Assembly: GCF_018332715.1 (NCBI RefSeq)
Contig: NZ_BOQP01000006.1
Coordinates: 124,001 to 188,000 of the forward strand
DNA: 64,000 nucleotides
Source of the DNA: Winogradskya consettensis
GTDB lineage: Bacteria > Actinomycetota > Actinomycetes > Mycobacteriales > Micromonosporaceae
Reading direction: 5' to 3'
Each line of letters opens with the position of its first letter. The stretch's first letter is position 1. The notes beneath the pieces are model-generated. The model did no database searches, had not been told where the DNA came from, and saw nothing but the letters and a program-made list of their open reading frames with translations. Shown here piece by piece: positions 1-13,240 of this stretch. The position numbers and the translations under genes are program-made.

Positions 1-1108
1 TGATGCGACGCTTGACCTCGGGGCCGAAGCCGCCGTCGCGGGTGAGCGACATGACCTCTTCGAGCGAGCGGTTGCCGTCGTCGCCGACGCGCAGGCCGTA
101 GCGGACGCCGTCGAAGCGGGCCAGGTTGGAGGAGGCTTCGCTGGGGGCGATGAGGTAGTAGGCCGGGAGGGCGTACTCGAAGTGGGGGCAGGAGATCTCG
201 ACGATCTCGGCACCCAGCTTGACGAGGGCTTCGACCGACTCGTGGAACGCCGCGATGACGCCCGGCTCGGCGCCCTCGCCCGCGAATTCCTTGACCACGC
301 CGAGCTTGACGCCGGTCAGGTCACCGGTGGCGCCCAGGCGGGCGGCGGCGACCACGTCCGGGACGGGCTGCGGGATGGAGGTGGAGTCGCGCGGGTCGTG
401 GCCGGCGATCACCGCGTGGAGCAGGGCGGTGTCCTCGACCGTACGGGCACAGGGCCCGGGGGTGTCCAGTGACGACGAGAAGGCGATGAGCCCGTAGCGC
501 GAGGTGCCGCCGTAGGTGGGCTTGGCGCCGACAGTGCCGGTGACCGCGCCGGGCTGGCGGATGGACCCGCCGGTGTCGGTGCCGATGGCTAGCGGTGCCT
601 CGTAGGCCGCGAGCGACGCCGCGCTGCCGCCGCCGGAGCCACCGGGGATGCGCCCGAGATCCCACGGGTTGTTCGTGGGGCCGTAGGCGGAGTATTCGGT
701 GGAGGAGCCCATCGCGAACTCGTCCATGTTGGTCTTGCCGAGCATGACCATGCCGGCGCCGCGCAGGCGCGAGACGATGGTGGCGTCGTAGGGCGGCTTC
801 CAGCCCTCGAGGATCTTGGAGGCGGCCGTGGTGGGCACGCCCTTGGTGGTGACCACGTCCTTGACCGCGATCGGCACACCGGCCAGCGGGCCGAGCTCTT
901 CGCCCTTGCCGCGGCGGGTGTCGACGTCGGCCGCGGCGGCGAGTGCGCCCTCTCGGTCGACGTGCAGGAAGGCGTGAACGCGCTCGTCGACGGCGGTGAT
1001 CCGGTCGAGGTGCGCGGTGGTGACCTCGACGGCGGAGGCCTCGCCGGAGGAGATGAGACCGGCGATCTGGGCCGCGGTCATCCGGGTGACGTCACTCACG
1101 GCACTCAC
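1..1108 (-). CDS. gatA: Asp/Glu-tRNA amidotransferase subunit A, C-terminus cut by window edge
   Basis: Amidase subunit of the GatCAB complex, which converts Glu-tRNA(Gln) and Asp-tRNA(Asn) to the amidated forms in the cytoplasm. About 369 N-terminal residues are present and the frame stays open through position 1. The amidase-signature residues are visible: the catalytic Lys in [10 protein letters not shown], the Gly/Ser loop [10 protein letters not shown], and the nucleophile region [10 protein letters not shown]. The GTG start chosen at 1108 overlaps the gatC stop as GTGA, which implies translational coupling; an in-frame GTG at 1099 is the alternative. gatB is not in the window. Confidence 0.95.
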   Translation of the reverse strand, partial: MSAVSDVTRMTAAQIAGLISSGEASAVEVTTAHLDRITAVDERVHAFLHVDREGALAAAADVDTRRGKGEELGPLAGVPIAVKDVVTTKGVPTTAASKILEGWKPPYDATIVSRLRGAGMVMLGKTNMDEFAMGSSTEYSAYGPTNNPWDLGRIPGGSGGGSAASLAAYEAPLAIGTDTGGSIRQPGAVTGTVGAKPTYGGTSRYGLIAFSSSLDTPGPCARTVEDTALLHAVIAGHDPRDSTSIPQPVPDVVAAARLGATGDLTGVKLGVVKEFAGEGAEPGVIAAFHESVEALVKLGAEIVEISCPHFEYALPAYYLIAPSEASSNLARFDGVRYGLRVGDDGNRSLEEVMSLTRDGGFGPEVKRRI

Positions 1109-1404
1109 TCTTCCTCGCTCAGGATCCGGGGCACCCGGAACCGGCCCTCGGCTACGTCGGGGCCGCCTGCCAGCACTTCTTCCTGCGTAAGGCTCGGCGT
1201 CACGACGTCGTCGCGGTAGACGTTGGTCAGCGGCACGGAGTGCGACGTGGGCGGGATGTCGTCGGCCGCCACATCACCGATCCGGGCGACCGACTGCAGG
1301 ATCACGTCGAGCTGTCCGGCGAACATGTCGAGCTCATCCTCGGTCACGGCGAGCCGCGACAGGCGCGCGAGATGCGCTACCTCTTCGCGGGAGATGGCGG
1401 CCAT
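1105..1404 (-). CDS. gatC: Asp/Glu-tRNA amidotransferase subunit C
   Basis: A 99-aa protein of normal GatC length that stabilises the GatA-GatB pair. The family N-terminal pattern [15 protein letters not shown] is clear, and the C-terminus has the usual FRVPRIL segment. A G-rich Shine-Dalgarno stretch lies just before the ATG at 1404. The gene precedes gatA with a 4-nt overlap, the conserved gatC-gatA arrangement of actinobacteria. Confidence 0.95.
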   Translation of the reverse strand: MAAISREEVAHLARLSRLAVTEDELDMFAGQLDVILQSVARIGDVAADDIPPTSHSVPLTNVYRDDVVTPSLTQEEVLAGGPDVAEGRFRVPRILSEEE

Positions 1405-1430
1405 CGTGCCCCCTGGTTGGTTGATGATGC

Positions 1431-3407
1431 TTACACACCCGAGTGTATTTGGCCTTGGCAGCCGGGCAGCGGGCGGTATCGCAGCAGCCAGTCGTCGAAA
1501 TCACCGGCGGGCATCGGGCGGGCGTGGAACCAGCCCTGTGCCGCATGGCACCCGTCCGCCGCGAGCAGCCGCCAGGTCCGCTCGTCCTCGACCCCTTCGG
1601 CGACGACGCGCAGGCCGAGCGAGCCTGCCAGGTCCACCACCGACCGTACGATCGCCGCGTCCCCCCGCTCCCCCGCCATCCCCAGCACGAACGAGCGGTC
1701 GATCTTCACCTCGGACAGCGGCAACCGGCGCAGGTGCTGCAGCGAGGAATACCCCGTGCCGAAGTCGTCCAGCGAGATGGCCACGCCGGCGCGGTCCAGC
1801 CGGGTGATCGTGTCGAGGACGCGGTGCGGGTCGGCCATCAGCGCGCTCTCGGTGATCTCCAGCTGGAGGAGTTCGGGCGGGACGGCGTACCGATGAAGGA
1901 GGTCCTGGATCTCACCCACGATGCCGGGCGCGTGCAGGTCCCGGACGCTGACGTTGACCGAGGCGCGCAGCGGCCGGCCGGCGGCCTGCCAGACCGCGAC
2001 CTGACCGACCACCTCGTGCAGCACCCGGCTGGTGAGCCGGCGCATGACGGGGGTCTGTTCGGCGACGCGCAGCAGTTCCTCGGGGCCGACCATGCCGCGG
2101 TCGGGATGACGCCAGCGCAGCAGTGCCTCGACGCCGACGACCTCGCCGGTCGCGATGGCGATCTGCGGCTGGTAGTACAGGACGATGCCGGACTCGCCGG
2201 TCTGCAGGGCCGCGCGCAGATCCGCGAGCAGGGCGAGGTCGGGTGCGGGGTGCTCGGCGTCGCGGGTGTAGACGGCTACCTGGGCGCCGCGCTGCTTGGC
2301 GTCGTACATCGCGGTCTCGGCCTGGCGCAGCAGGGTGGCGCCGTCGCCGCCGCGTTCGGGCTGCATCGCGATGCCGATGGACGCGCTGACGTCGACGGGC
2401 AGGCCGTCGAGGGCGAACGGGGTGCCGAGGGCGTCGGCCAGGTGCGCCGCGATCCGCCGGGCCGAGGCCGGCCCGTCGACCCGGGTGGCCAGCACGGCGA
2501 ATTCGTCACCCCCGAGCCGGACCAGAAGATCATGCGCCGGTACGCACTCCGCGAGCCGCCGCCCCACCTCCACCAGCAGCCTGTCCCCCAGCGCGTGCCC
2601 GAGCGCGTCGTTGACCGTCCGGAACCGGTCGAGGTCGAGCAGCAGCAGCGCCCCGCCCGTACCCATCGCTGTGGCCTGCAGTGCCCGCCGGTTGGGCAGC
2701 CCGGTGAGCGCGTCGGTTCGCGAGGCCCGCTCGAACTCGCCGGCCGAGCGGACCATCCGGTGCACGGCGTGCAGGGCGAGCAGCACCAGCGGCACGACCG
2801 TCAGCCCGAGCTGCGCGGCGGCGAGCACGACCGGTCCGAGCAGCAGCAACGCCGCGGTCGCGATGAACTCCGGCCCGCGGCGCAGACGGTGGTGTCCCAC
2901 GATGGCATCGAGCCCGTAGCGGGTGCCGATCCACGCCGCGGCGGCCGCAACGGTGCGCAGCGCGTCGCCCCAGCCGGGCCCGGCGTCGATCAGTGTGGCG
3001 ACCAGCGCCGCCGCACCGAGGGCGAGCCCGTGCTGGACCGCGAGGTAGAGCGCCCGCCTGCCGGTGTGCCGCATCCGCACCCCTGCGACGGCGAGTCCCG
3101 CCAGCTGAACGGCGAGCGCGGCGACGAATCCCCAGGACAGCGCGATCGCGAAGGTGAAGCAGATCGACGGGAGGACGACCGACCTGGCCCGCCGGTTGGT
3201 GAGGACGTACGGCCGGGCGTCGACGGCCAGCGCCAGCACTGCCATGACCCAGAACTCGGCGTGCAGGTCCGTGAACGAACGCGGGAAGACGAGCCACAGC
3301 CCCGCATCGGTGAGGAGGGCGGCACAGACCGAGACGCCAGCGGCACGCCGGGCCCGCTGAACCTGCCGGTCGCCCGGCATGGAGCAGCGCGAATGTGCGT
3401 CACCCAT
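1431..3407 (-). CDS. Membrane-bound GGDEF-EAL cyclic-di-GMP protein
   Basis: A 658-aa protein with about seven hydrophobic segments in residues 25-220, then a GGDEF domain and an EAL domain. The cyclase motif is intact (RLGGDEFAVL). The RxxD product-inhibition site expected five residues upstream is absent (PAHD). The phosphodiesterase domain keeps the EAL signature (VEALLRWRHP), EITES and DDFGTGYSSL, so both activities are possible. The ATG at 3407 has GGAGG about 4 nt upstream. The gene sits between gatC and ligA, where related actinobacteria carry other genes, so it looks like a lineage-specific insertion. No sensor domain is recognised in the membrane part. Confidence 0.9.
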   Translation of the reverse strand: MGDAHSRCSMPGDRQVQRARRAAGVSVCAALLTDAGLWLVFPRSFTDLHAEFWVMAVLALAVDARPYVLTNRRARSVVLPSICFTFAIALSWGFVAALAVQLAGLAVAGVRMRHTGRRALYLAVQHGLALGAAALVATLIDAGPGWGDALRTVAAAAAWIGTRYGLDAIVGHHRLRRGPEFIATAALLLLGPVVLAAAQLGLTVVPLVLLALHAVHRMVRSAGEFERASRTDALTGLPNRRALQATAMGTGGALLLLDLDRFRTVNDALGHALGDRLLVEVGRRLAECVPAHDLLVRLGGDEFAVLATRVDGPASARRIAAHLADALGTPFALDGLPVDVSASIGIAMQPERGGDGATLLRQAETAMYDAKQRGAQVAVYTRDAEHPAPDLALLADLRAALQTGESGIVLYYQPQIAIATGEVVGVEALLRWRHPDRGMVGPEELLRVAEQTPVMRRLTSRVLHEVVGQVAVWQAAGRPLRASVNVSVRDLHAPGIVGEIQDLLHRYAVPPELLQLEITESALMADPHRVLDTITRLDRAGVAISLDDFGTGYSSLQHLRRLPLSEVKIDRSFVLGMAGERGDAAIVRSVVDLAGSLGLRVVAEGVEDERTWRLLAADGCHAAQGWFHARPMPAGDFDDWLLRYRPLPGCQGQIHSGV

Positions 3408-3533
3408 GCGACCTCCACGATGGCGTCGACCGAAAGATCCTCCTCACCATAGATCCACATAGACAAAATGCATCGAAACGGGTTTGGCGTTATCAAATCG
3501 CCATATAGCTCACCACGGGCAACCACCCAAAGA

Positions 3534-6752
<3,219 letters not shown>

Positions 6753-6760
<8 letters not shown>

Positions 6761-7868
6761 CCGCGGCCACGGTTTCGGCGGCCACGGTTTCGGCGGCGCG
6801 GGACCCGGCGGTGATGGTCGCCGAGCCCAGCACGATGTCGCCGGCCGGGTCGGGACGGTAGGCCACGATCGCCTGGCCGGCGGCGACACCGCGAGCCGAG
6901 CTGCGCAGCCGGGCGGTGAGCCCGGCGCTGTCCACGGTCACGTCGGCCGCGACGACCTCGCCGTGCGCGCGCAGCTGCACCTCGCACTCGACCGGTGTGG
7001 GCGAGCCGTGCCAGATCGGCCGGTCGGCGGTCACCGTGTCGACGGCGAGGTCCTCGCGCGGGCCGACCGTCACGGTGTTGGTCACCGGCGTGATCGACAG
7101 CACGTAGCGGGGCTTGCCGTCCGGGGCGGGAACCCGCAGGTCGAGGCCCTTGCGCTGACCGATCGTGTAGGCGTAGGCGCCGTCGTGCTGCCCGAGGACG
7201 GTGCCGGTGCGGCCGTCCACGATGTCCCCGGGGGACTCGCCGAGGCGGCCGGCGAGAAAGCCCTTGGTGTCACCGTCGGCGATGAAGCAGATGTCGTGCG
7301 AGTCGGGCTTGTCGGCGACGGCCAGCCCACGGGCGGCGGCCTCCTCGCGGACCTGGGTCTTCGTGGAGTCGCCGAGCGGGAACATGGCCCGGTCGAGCTT
7401 CTCGCGGGTCAGCACGGCGAGCACGTAGGACTGGTCCTTGGCGATGTCGACGCTGCGCCGCAGCAGCCCGTCGGCGCCGAGCCGGGCGTGGTGACCGGTG
7501 ACGACGGCGTCGAAGCCGAGCGCGATCGCGCGGTCCAGCACAGCCTCGAACTTGATCTTCTCGTTGCAGCGCAGGCACGGGTTGGGGGTGCGACCGGCGG
7601 CATATTCGCTGACGAAGTCGTCGACGACGCTCTCGTGGAACTGCTCGGCCATGTCCCACACGTAGAACGGGATGCCGATCACATCGGCGGCACGGCGGGC
7701 GTCACGGGAATCTTCCAGGGTGCAACAACCTCGCGCACCGGTCCGGAAGGTCTGAGGGTTTCGCGACAGCGCCAAGTGCACGCCGGTCACATCGTGACCG
7801 GCCTCCCGGGCGCGCGCGGCGGCAACGGCGGAGTCGACCCCACCGGACATGGCTGCAAGCACTCGCAC
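6753..7868 (-). CDS. mnmA: tRNA-specific 2-thiouridylase
   Basis: Catalyses ATP-dependent 2-thiolation of the wobble uridine in tRNA for Lys, Glu and Gln. 371 aa, a typical length. The PP-loop SGGVDS is near the N-terminus. The two catalytic cysteines lie in [12 protein letters not shown] and [12 protein letters not shown]. It follows the cysteine desulfurase gene by 9 nt, so sulfur donor and acceptor genes are probably cotranscribed. The start is a GTG. The C-terminus ends with a short repeat ([13 protein letters not shown]) encoded by the duplicated segment near 6765-6795. Confidence 0.95.
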
Positions 7869-7877
7869 GATGAAAGC

Positions 7878-9056
7878 CTATCCCCTGGGTGTCTTCCACG
7901 CGGTGGCGCGACGGGCCCGCTCGACCGCACCGGGCAGCGCCGCCATCAGCGCGTCGATCTCGGCCGCGGTCGAGGTGTGCCCGAGCGTGAACCGCAGCGA
8001 CGACCGTGCCCGGTCGGCGTCGGCGCCCATCGCGACCAGCACGTGCGACGGCTGAGCCACGCCCGCCGAGCACGCCGAGCCCGTTGAGCAGGCGATCCCC
8101 TGGGCATCGAGGAGCAGCAGCAGCGCGTCTCCCTCGCAACCGGGGAAGGAGAAGTGGGCGTTGCCGGGCAGCCGGTGCACCGGGTCACCGTTGTAGATGG
8201 CGTCGGGGATCGCCGCCCGGACCCGGGCCACCAGGTCGTCACGGAGGGCGCTGACCCGCGCCGAATATTCGGGCTGGGTCTTGACCGCGGCCTCGACCGC
8301 CACCGCGAAGGCCACCACACCCGGGGTGTCCAGGGTGCCGGAGCGCACGTCACGCTCCTGGCCGCCACCGTGCAGCAGCGGCGTGGCGCCCACCTCCCGG
8401 CCCAGCAGCAGGGCACCGACCCCGACCGGGCCGCCCAGCTTGTGACCGGTGACCGTGAGGGCGGACGCGCCGCTGGCGGCGAAGTCGACCGGAACCTGCC
8501 CGACCGCCTGCACGGCGTCGGTGTGGAACGGGATGCCGGCCCGGGCTGCCAGCGCCGCGAGCTCAGCGATCGGCTGCACGGTGCCGACCTCGTTGTTGGC
8601 CCACTGCACGCTGATCACGGTGAGCTCGTCGCCGTGCTCGTCGATCAGCGCCGCGAGCGCCGCGGGGTCGACCCGGCAGGCAGCGTCGACGGGGAGCCAG
8701 TCGGCGACGGCGGACTCGTGCGCCGCCAGCCAGTCGACCGAATCGAGCACGGCGTGATGCTCGACGGCCGAGGCCACGACGCGGTCACGCCGGGCGTCGG
8801 CGTCCCTGCGAGCGAAGAAAACACCCTTGGTCGCCAGATTGTCGCTCTCGGTGCCGCCGCTGGTGAAGATCACCTCGGAGGGCCGCGCTCCGAGCACCGC
8901 GGCGATCCGCTCGCGGGACTCCTCGACCAGCCGGCGGGCATGCCGGCCGGCTGCGTGCAGGGACGACGGATTGCCGATCTCCCGCGCCGCCGCCACATAG
9001 GCATCGAGCGACTCGGGAAGCATCGGCGTGGTCGCCGCGTGATCCAGGTAAGCCAT
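7878..9056 (-). CDS. Cysteine desulfurase (IscS/NifS-like)
   Basis: A PLP enzyme that removes sulfur from cysteine for tRNA thiolation and Fe-S assembly. 392 aa from the ATG at 9056 ([11 protein letters not shown]). The PLP-binding lysine lies in TGHKLGGP and the persulfide-forming cysteine in STGSACSAG. The frame is open upstream to 9389, but that extension has no family similarity and crosses low-complexity sequence. It lies directly upstream of mnmA, as in mycobacteria (Rv3025c-Rv3024c), so the first partner is probably MnmA. Confidence 0.93.
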   Translation of the reverse strand: MAYLDHAATTPMLPESLDAYVAAAREIGNPSSLHAAGRHARRLVEESRERIAAVLGARPSEVIFTSGGTESDNLATKGVFFARRDADARRDRVVASAVEHHAVLDSVDWLAAHESAVADWLPVDAACRVDPAALAALIDEHGDELTVISVQWANNEVGTVQPIAELAALAARAGIPFHTDAVQAVGQVPVDFAASGASALTVTGHKLGGPVGVGALLLGREVGATPLLHGGGQERDVRSGTLDTPGVVAFAVAVEAAVKTQPEYSARVSALRDDLVARVRAAIPDAIYNGDPVHRLPGNAHFSFPGCEGDALLLLLDAQGIACSTGSACSAGVAQPSHVLVAMGADADRARSSLRFTLGHTSTAAEIDALMAALPGAVERARRATAWKTPRG

Positions 9057-9340
9057 CGCCTCAGAGCTTATGCCTTGAGGCGTCAACCAACGCGGCCCGT
9101 CCGCCTCCCGGGAAGACCGACAGAGATCAAACTCATCCCGGCGGCCGGAACATCGAAGGTCAAAATCGTGCTGACTCGGGTCCGTCGTGGTCCGGACCGC
9201 TCCTCCCGCGAGAGACCGGGGCCGCACGACCAGGCGCCTGGCGGCGCCAGAACGGCCGCACACCCCCTGCCAGCTGCGTAAATGGCCGGGCTCACCCCGA
9301 AGGATCAATTGCCCGGCCCGGAAGAACACCAGCCCGCAGC
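9057..9340. other. Intergenic region upstream of the cysteine desulfurase gene
   Basis: Gene-free stretch between the etfA terminator and the cysteine desulfurase start. It should contain the desulfurase-mnmA promoter on the minus strand, but I could not pick out a convincing -35/-10 pair. ORFs crossing it have non-family composition and are treated as chance frames. Confidence 0.5.
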
Positions 9341-9371
9341 CGAACGGCCCGGCACAGGGCCGGGCCGTTCG
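9341..9371 (-). terminator. Transcription terminator hairpin after etfB-etfA
   Basis: A perfect 12-bp stem (CGAACGGCCCGG at 9341-9352 paired with 9360-9371) around a 7-nt loop, starting 23 nt after the etfA stop. There is no long U tract, as is usual in high-GC actinomycetes. Confidence 0.85.
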
Positions 9372-9394
9372 GGTGGTGCTCAACGTCACTGTGC

Positions 9395-10354
9395 CTACTT
9401 GCGCTTGCGGATCTCTTCCGCGGCCTGGGGGACGACCTTGTTGAGGTCACCGACCACGCCGTAGTCCGCGAGCTCGAAGATCGGGGCCTCCGCGTCCTTG
9501 TTGACCGCGACGATCGTCTTCGAGGTCTGCATGCCCGCGCGGTGCTGGATCGCGCCGGAGATGCCGATGGCCACGTAGAGCTGCGGGGAGACCGTCTTAC
9601 CGGTCTGACCCACCTGGAACTGGTGCGGGTAGTAGCCCGAGTCGACGGCCGCGCGGGACGCGCCGACAGCACCGCCGAGCAGGTCGGCGATCTCCTCGAC
9701 CACCTTGAAGTTGTCGGCGCTGGCGACGCCACGACCACCGGAGACGACAATCGACGCCTCGGTGAGCTCGGGGCGCGAGCCCTTCTGCTCGGCGACCCGC
9801 TCGACAACCTTCGTCAGCTTGTCCGCGTCGGTCGCCACGACCGTCAGCTGCTCGACGGCCGGGCTGGCCGGGGCCGGCTCCGGGGTGATCGAGTTGGGCC
9901 GGATGGTGACGATCGGCAGGCCCTTGGTGACCTTGGACTTGACGATCGCGGCACCCGCGAAGACGACCTGGGTGGCGGTGCCGTCGGCGGCCAGCTCGAC
10001 CGCGTCGGTGAGCAGCCCGTTGTCCAGCTTGACGGCGAGCCGGCCGGCGATCTCCTTGCCCTCCTGGCTGGAGGCGATGAGCACGGCAGCGGGCTGGACC
10101 CGCTTGACCAGCTCGGCGACGGCGGTGGCCTTCGGCGCCACGAGGTAACCGTCGACCTCCTCGCCCTCACCCGCGTAGATCTTGGTAGCGCCGTACTCAC
10201 CGAGCTTCTCGGCGAACTGCGCCGCAGCGCCGGAACCACCGAGCACGACGGCCGACACCTCGCCCAGACCACGGGCGATCGTCAGCATCTCGAGCGTGAC
10301 CTTCTTGACGCCGGCAGCCTGCGAGGCCTCGACGACGACCAGTACTTCAGCCAT
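9395..10354 (-). CDS. etfA: Electron transfer flavoprotein alpha subunit
   Basis: FAD-binding subunit of ETF, which takes electrons from acyl-CoA dehydrogenases and passes them to the respiratory chain. 319 aa from the ATG at 10354. The C-terminal FAD domain is clear: [27 protein letters not shown], and [12 protein letters not shown]. Upstream in-frame sequence to 10528 lies inside etfB and is excluded. It follows etfB by 19 nt and the pair ends at the hairpin 9341-9371. It corresponds to fixB of Mycobacterium. Confidence 0.96.
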   Translation of the reverse strand: MAEVLVVVEASQAAGVKKVTLEMLTIARGLGEVSAVVLGGSGAAAQFAEKLGEYGATKIYAGEGEEVDGYLVAPKATAVAELVKRVQPAAVLIASSQEGKEIAGRLAVKLDNGLLTDAVELAADGTATQVVFAGAAIVKSKVTKGLPIVTIRPNSITPEPAPASPAVEQLTVVATDADKLTKVVERVAEQKGSRPELTEASIVVSGGRGVASADNFKVVEEIADLLGGAVGASRAAVDSGYYPHQFQVGQTGKTVSPQLYVAIGISGAIQHRAGMQTSKTIVAVNKDAEAPIFELADYGVVGDLNKVVPQAAEEIRKRK

Positions 10355-10373
10355 TGCTGTCCCCACTCCCCGC

Positions 10374-11153
10374 TCAGACGAACTTCTCGGTGACGAGGTA
10401 CTGGACGAGCTGCACGCCGCCCTCGCCCTCGTCGACGACCTTGGTGCCGGCGGTGCGCACCGGCCGCTTGGCGAACTCGACCACGGCGGACGTCGCTCCC
10501 GCGGCACCGACCTCGTCGGCCGCCACACCCAGGTCGGCGAGCGACAGGGTCTGCACGGGCTTCTTCTTCGCGGCCATGATCCCCTTGAAGGAGGGGTAGC
10601 GCGGCTCGTTGATCGTGTCCCAGACGCTGACGACGGCCGGCGTGGCCGCGGTGACGACCTCGTAGCCCTCGTCGGTCTGCCGCTCGGCGGTCAGCTGCGC
10701 GCCGTCCACGGTGAGCTTGCGCGCACCGGTCAGCGCCGCGATGCCCAGCCGCTCAGCGATCATGTGCGGCAGGACCTGCACCCGGCCGTCGGTCGACTCG
10801 GCGCCGCAGATGATCAGGTCGGCGTTCAGCGTGCCCAGCGCGGTGGCCAGCACCTTGGAGGTGGCCACGGCACAGGACCCGTGCAGCGCGTCGTCCTGCA
10901 CGTGCACAGCCTTGTCCGGGCCCATCGACAGAGCCTTACGGATCGACTCGGTGGCGCGCTCGGGACCCATCGTCAGCACGGTCACCTCGCCACCGTGCGC
11001 CTCTTTGATCTTCAGCGCTTCCTCGATGGCGTATTCGTCCATCTCGTTGATGACGTTGTTAGCCGAGCCACGCTCGACGGTGTTGTCGCTCGCGCTCAGG
11101 GTGCGCTCAGCACCGGAGTCGGGCACCTGCTTGACCAGTACGACGATGTTCAT
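10374..11153 (-). CDS. etfB: Electron transfer flavoprotein beta subunit
   Basis: 259-aa ETF beta subunit that binds AMP and docks with dehydrogenases. It has the typical N-terminus (NIVVLVKQVPDS), the EYAIEEALKIKE segment, and a C-terminal MAAKKKPVQTLSLADLG region matching the dehydrogenase-recognition part of the family. It is the first gene of the etfB-etfA operon. An AGGAGG stretch lies about 14 nt before the ATG, a longer spacing than usual. Confidence 0.96.
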   Translation of the reverse strand: MNIVVLVKQVPDSGAERTLSASDNTVERGSANNVINEMDEYAIEEALKIKEAHGGEVTVLTMGPERATESIRKALSMGPDKAVHVQDDALHGSCAVATSKVLATALGTLNADLIICGAESTDGRVQVLPHMIAERLGIAALTGARKLTVDGAQLTAERQTDEGYEVVTAATPAVVSVWDTINEPRYPSFKGIMAAKKKPVQTLSLADLGVAADEVGAAGATSAVVEFAKRPVRTAGTKVVDEGEGGVQLVQYLVTEKFV

Positions 11154-11400
11154 CGCGCTTCGACGACCCTCCTGAATATGGCCTATGTGTTAGACGCACG
11201 CCTACAGCCGGGTTTCGCGTTTCCTACCAGATGTTACCCACGGGTAGCTAAATGAGTCTCCCGCGACCGCGAGTGACTCACCTCACCCACTCGCGCACCG
11301 CCCCCGAACCCGGCCAGATCCATACTCCCCCACCGCATGCAGCGCCCGTCACACCACGTCCCGCTCGGCCTTCTTGACCTGCACGGTCAATAATCGACAC

Positions 11401-11778
11401 GTGCTCGACCAGTGGTTCAACCCGCAGAAGACCCCGATGGCCGGAGAGAAGCCCGACTATCGCTTCTCACTGGCCAACGAACGCACCTTCCTGGCCTGGA
11501 TCCGCACGGCCCTGGCCCTCGTCGCGGGCGGCCTGGCCTGCGCCCAGTTCCTGCCCCCACTACCGATCGCCCACCTACGCGAAATAATCGCCGTGACCCT
11601 GCTCCTGCTGGGCGGCGTCGTCGCGATCCGAGCGGTCGACCACTGGGCACGCACGGAAAAGGCGATGCGCATGGGCACAGACCTCCCCAAATCCCGCTTC
11701 CCCGCCATCCTCGCCCTCCTCGTAGCCCTGGGCGCCGCCCTCCTCGTCCTGGCGGTCCTCATCAAAGCCCTCACATGA
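11401..11778 (+). CDS. DUF202 (YidH-type) small membrane protein
   Basis: About 125 aa with three predicted membrane helices. The DUF202 signature YRFSLANERTFLAWIRTALAL is unmistakable. Function of the family is unknown. I place the start at the GTG at 11401, because AATAAT at 11389-11394 is 6 nt upstream and no ribosome-binding site is seen, which suggests a leaderless message. An ATG at 11437 and a TTG at 11374 are alternatives. The stop overlaps the next gene as ATGA. Confidence 0.85.
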   Translation: MLDQWFNPQKTPMAGEKPDYRFSLANERTFLAWIRTALALVAGGLACAQFLPPLPIAHLREIIAVTLLLLGGVVAIRAVDHWARTEKAMRMGTDLPKSRFPAILALLVALGAALLVLAVLIKALT

Positions 11779-12239
11779 CCGTCGCACCCGCCCCCGACCC
11801 AAGCACCCCCAACTCGGCCACCCCCGACCCGGCCCTCCCTGATCGCGCCGCCCCCAACTCGGCCACCCCCGACCCGGCCCTCCCTGATCGCGCCGCCCGC
11901 AACCCGGCCACCCCTGACCCGGCCACCCCCGGCCCGGCCACGCGCGATCCAGGCGCCTCGGCGGAACGCACCCGTCTGGCCTGGCGCCGGACCGGCCTCT
12001 CGGCAACCGCGGTGGCGCTGCTGACCGTCCGCCCCGCTTTCGCCCCGGACGCCGCCCCCGCGACCATCGTCATAGCGGCAACAACCATGACCGCCTGGGC
12101 CCTGCTCGTAGCCCTGGCCTACCGCCGCACCCGGGGCCTCAGCACCTGGCCACCCCACCCCGGCCGACGCACGGTGAGCAGCTACGCACTCATAACCGTG
12201 CTCCTCGCCGCCCTCGGCACGGCGCTTGTCACGCTCTGA
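11775..12239 (+). CDS. Second DUF202-like membrane protein with Pro/Asp repeat N-terminus
   Basis: 154 aa. Residues 1-55 are a low-complexity Pro/Asp/Ala segment built from a 15-residue repeat (PALPDRAAPNSATPD type). Residues 56-154 hold SAERTRLAWRRTGLSATAVALL, the DUF202 core, and three hydrophobic helices. It is translationally coupled to the preceding DUF202 gene through ATGA. A heteromeric membrane complex of the two proteins is a reasonable inference. No function is assigned. Confidence 0.85.
   Translation: MTVAPAPDPSTPNSATPDPALPDRAAPNSATPDPALPDRAARNPATPDPATPGPATRDPGASAERTRLAWRRTGLSATAVALLTVRPAFAPDAAPATIVIAATTMTAWALLVALAYRRTRGLSTWPPHPGRRTVSSYALITVLLAALGTALVTL
11806..11895 (+). repeat. 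45-bp in-frame tandem repeat, 2 copies plus a degenerate third
   Basis: Copies at 11806-11850 and 11851-11895 read identically and a degenerate third follows to about 11940. The unit is a multiple of three, so copy number changes would add or remove 15 residues from the N-terminus of the second DUF202 protein without breaking the frame. Confidence 0.9.
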
Positions 12240-12277
12240 TCGTCGCCGAACGGCAAGACGCGCGTCATCATTGCCTC

Positions 12278-12613
12278 ATGGTCCGGATGTTCGTCTTCCT
12301 GGCGGCGGTGCAACTAGTCCTCCTGGTACTCGCCCTCATCGGCTCCTTGTCAGCCGACCGAGTCCGCAACCTGCCGCGCGCCCTATGGGTTCTGGTAATC
12401 CTCCTCATCCCCCTCCTAGGCCCGATCGCCTACTACCTCTGGGGCCGCCCCCTCCCCGCCCCCACAGAAACAGTCCGCCGCCCCAAACCGGCCCCATCCT
12501 CCCCCGACGACGACCCCGACTTCCTCCGCCAGGTCGACACCGAGCAATCCCGCCGCGACCGCGAACTCCTCGCCCAATGGGAACGAGACCTGGAAAAACC
12601 CGAGGACACCTAG
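12278..12613 (+). CDS. PLDc_N-type two-helix membrane protein
   Basis: 111 aa: one N-terminal membrane helix (FVFLAAVQLVLLVLALIGSL), then the hallmark RALWVLVILLIPLLGPIAYYLWGR of the phospholipase-D nuclease N-terminal family, and a charged cytoplasmic tail. These short proteins have only the membrane module and no PLD catalytic HKD motif, so no phospholipase activity is expected. It lies 38 bp after the DUF202 pair on the same strand. Confidence 0.8.
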   Translation: MVRMFVFLAAVQLVLLVLALIGSLSADRVRNLPRALWVLVILLIPLLGPIAYYLWGRPLPAPTETVRRPKPAPSSPDDDPDFLRQVDTEQSRRDRELLAQWERDLEKPEDT

Positions 12614-12717
12614 CCCCAGCCCCCGCCCCCACCCCGTCGGGGCCAAGCACCACGAACCGGCCGACCACCTGCGGGCCTGCCGCGACTGGCTACCCCGCGC
12701 CTACCGCACGCCGCACG

Positions 12718-12845
12718 CCGGCTCGCCACCACGCCACAAGCTGGCTCGTCACCACGCCACAAGCTGGCTCGTCACCACGCCACAAGCTGGCTCGTCACCA
12801 CGCCACAAGCTGGCTCGCCACGACGCCACAGGCCGGCTCGCCACT
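12718..12845 (+). repeat. 23-bp tandem repeat, five copies plus a partial sixth
   Basis: Units begin at 12718, 12741, 12764, 12787, 12810 and 12833, each opening with CTGGCTCG or CCGGCTCG and ending CACAAG or CACAGG. The units are contiguous with no variable spacers, so this is not a CRISPR array. The 23-bp period argues against coding function. Confidence 0.92.
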
Positions 12846-13151
12846 TCGGGCCACGGCGCGGCCACCACCCCTTGACCTCACCGGGATCGCTCGACCCACT
12901 CCGGCCCATCGGCAGGTCCCCGTGAGCAGCCCTCTCTGCAGGCTGGGCACACATCACTCTGCGTGCCGAAAAGCCCAAAGCGGTAAACACGAGGCACCCA
13001 GAACCGAAAACCGAACCGGCACGGAACCAAAACCGGAACCGGGATCGACCCGGCCACCACACAACGGGACCGCACCGCGCACCGGACACCCGTTCGGAGA
13101 CCGCACAGCACACAGCGCCGGATACTGGGCGTCGCACTCCGGGCACTGGGA

Positions 13152-13240
13152 ACCGCGGGCCGCGCACTGAGCCCTGGGCACCACGCACCGCGGGCCGCGC
13201 ACTGAGCCCTGGGCACCACGCACCGCGGGCTGGGCACTGG
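13152..13240 (+). repeat. 35-bp tandem repeat, two full copies plus a partial third
   Basis: Units start ACCGCGGGC at 13152, 13187 and 13222; the first two are identical over 35 bp. Shorter GGGCACTGGGCA motifs follow to about 13260. The period is not a multiple of three. Confidence 0.85.

Noticed and set aside
11235..11246. TACCC-AC-GGGTA palindrome upstream of etfB as a second CsoR-type operator
   Set aside because: The G/C tracts are one base shorter, the spacer is 2 nt instead of 3, and neither flanking gene has a copper link. It may be chance.
12718..12845. Possible CRISPR-like array
   Set aside because: The 23-bp units are contiguous with no unique spacers, and there are no cas genes. 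The same holds for the 17-bp array at 59618.
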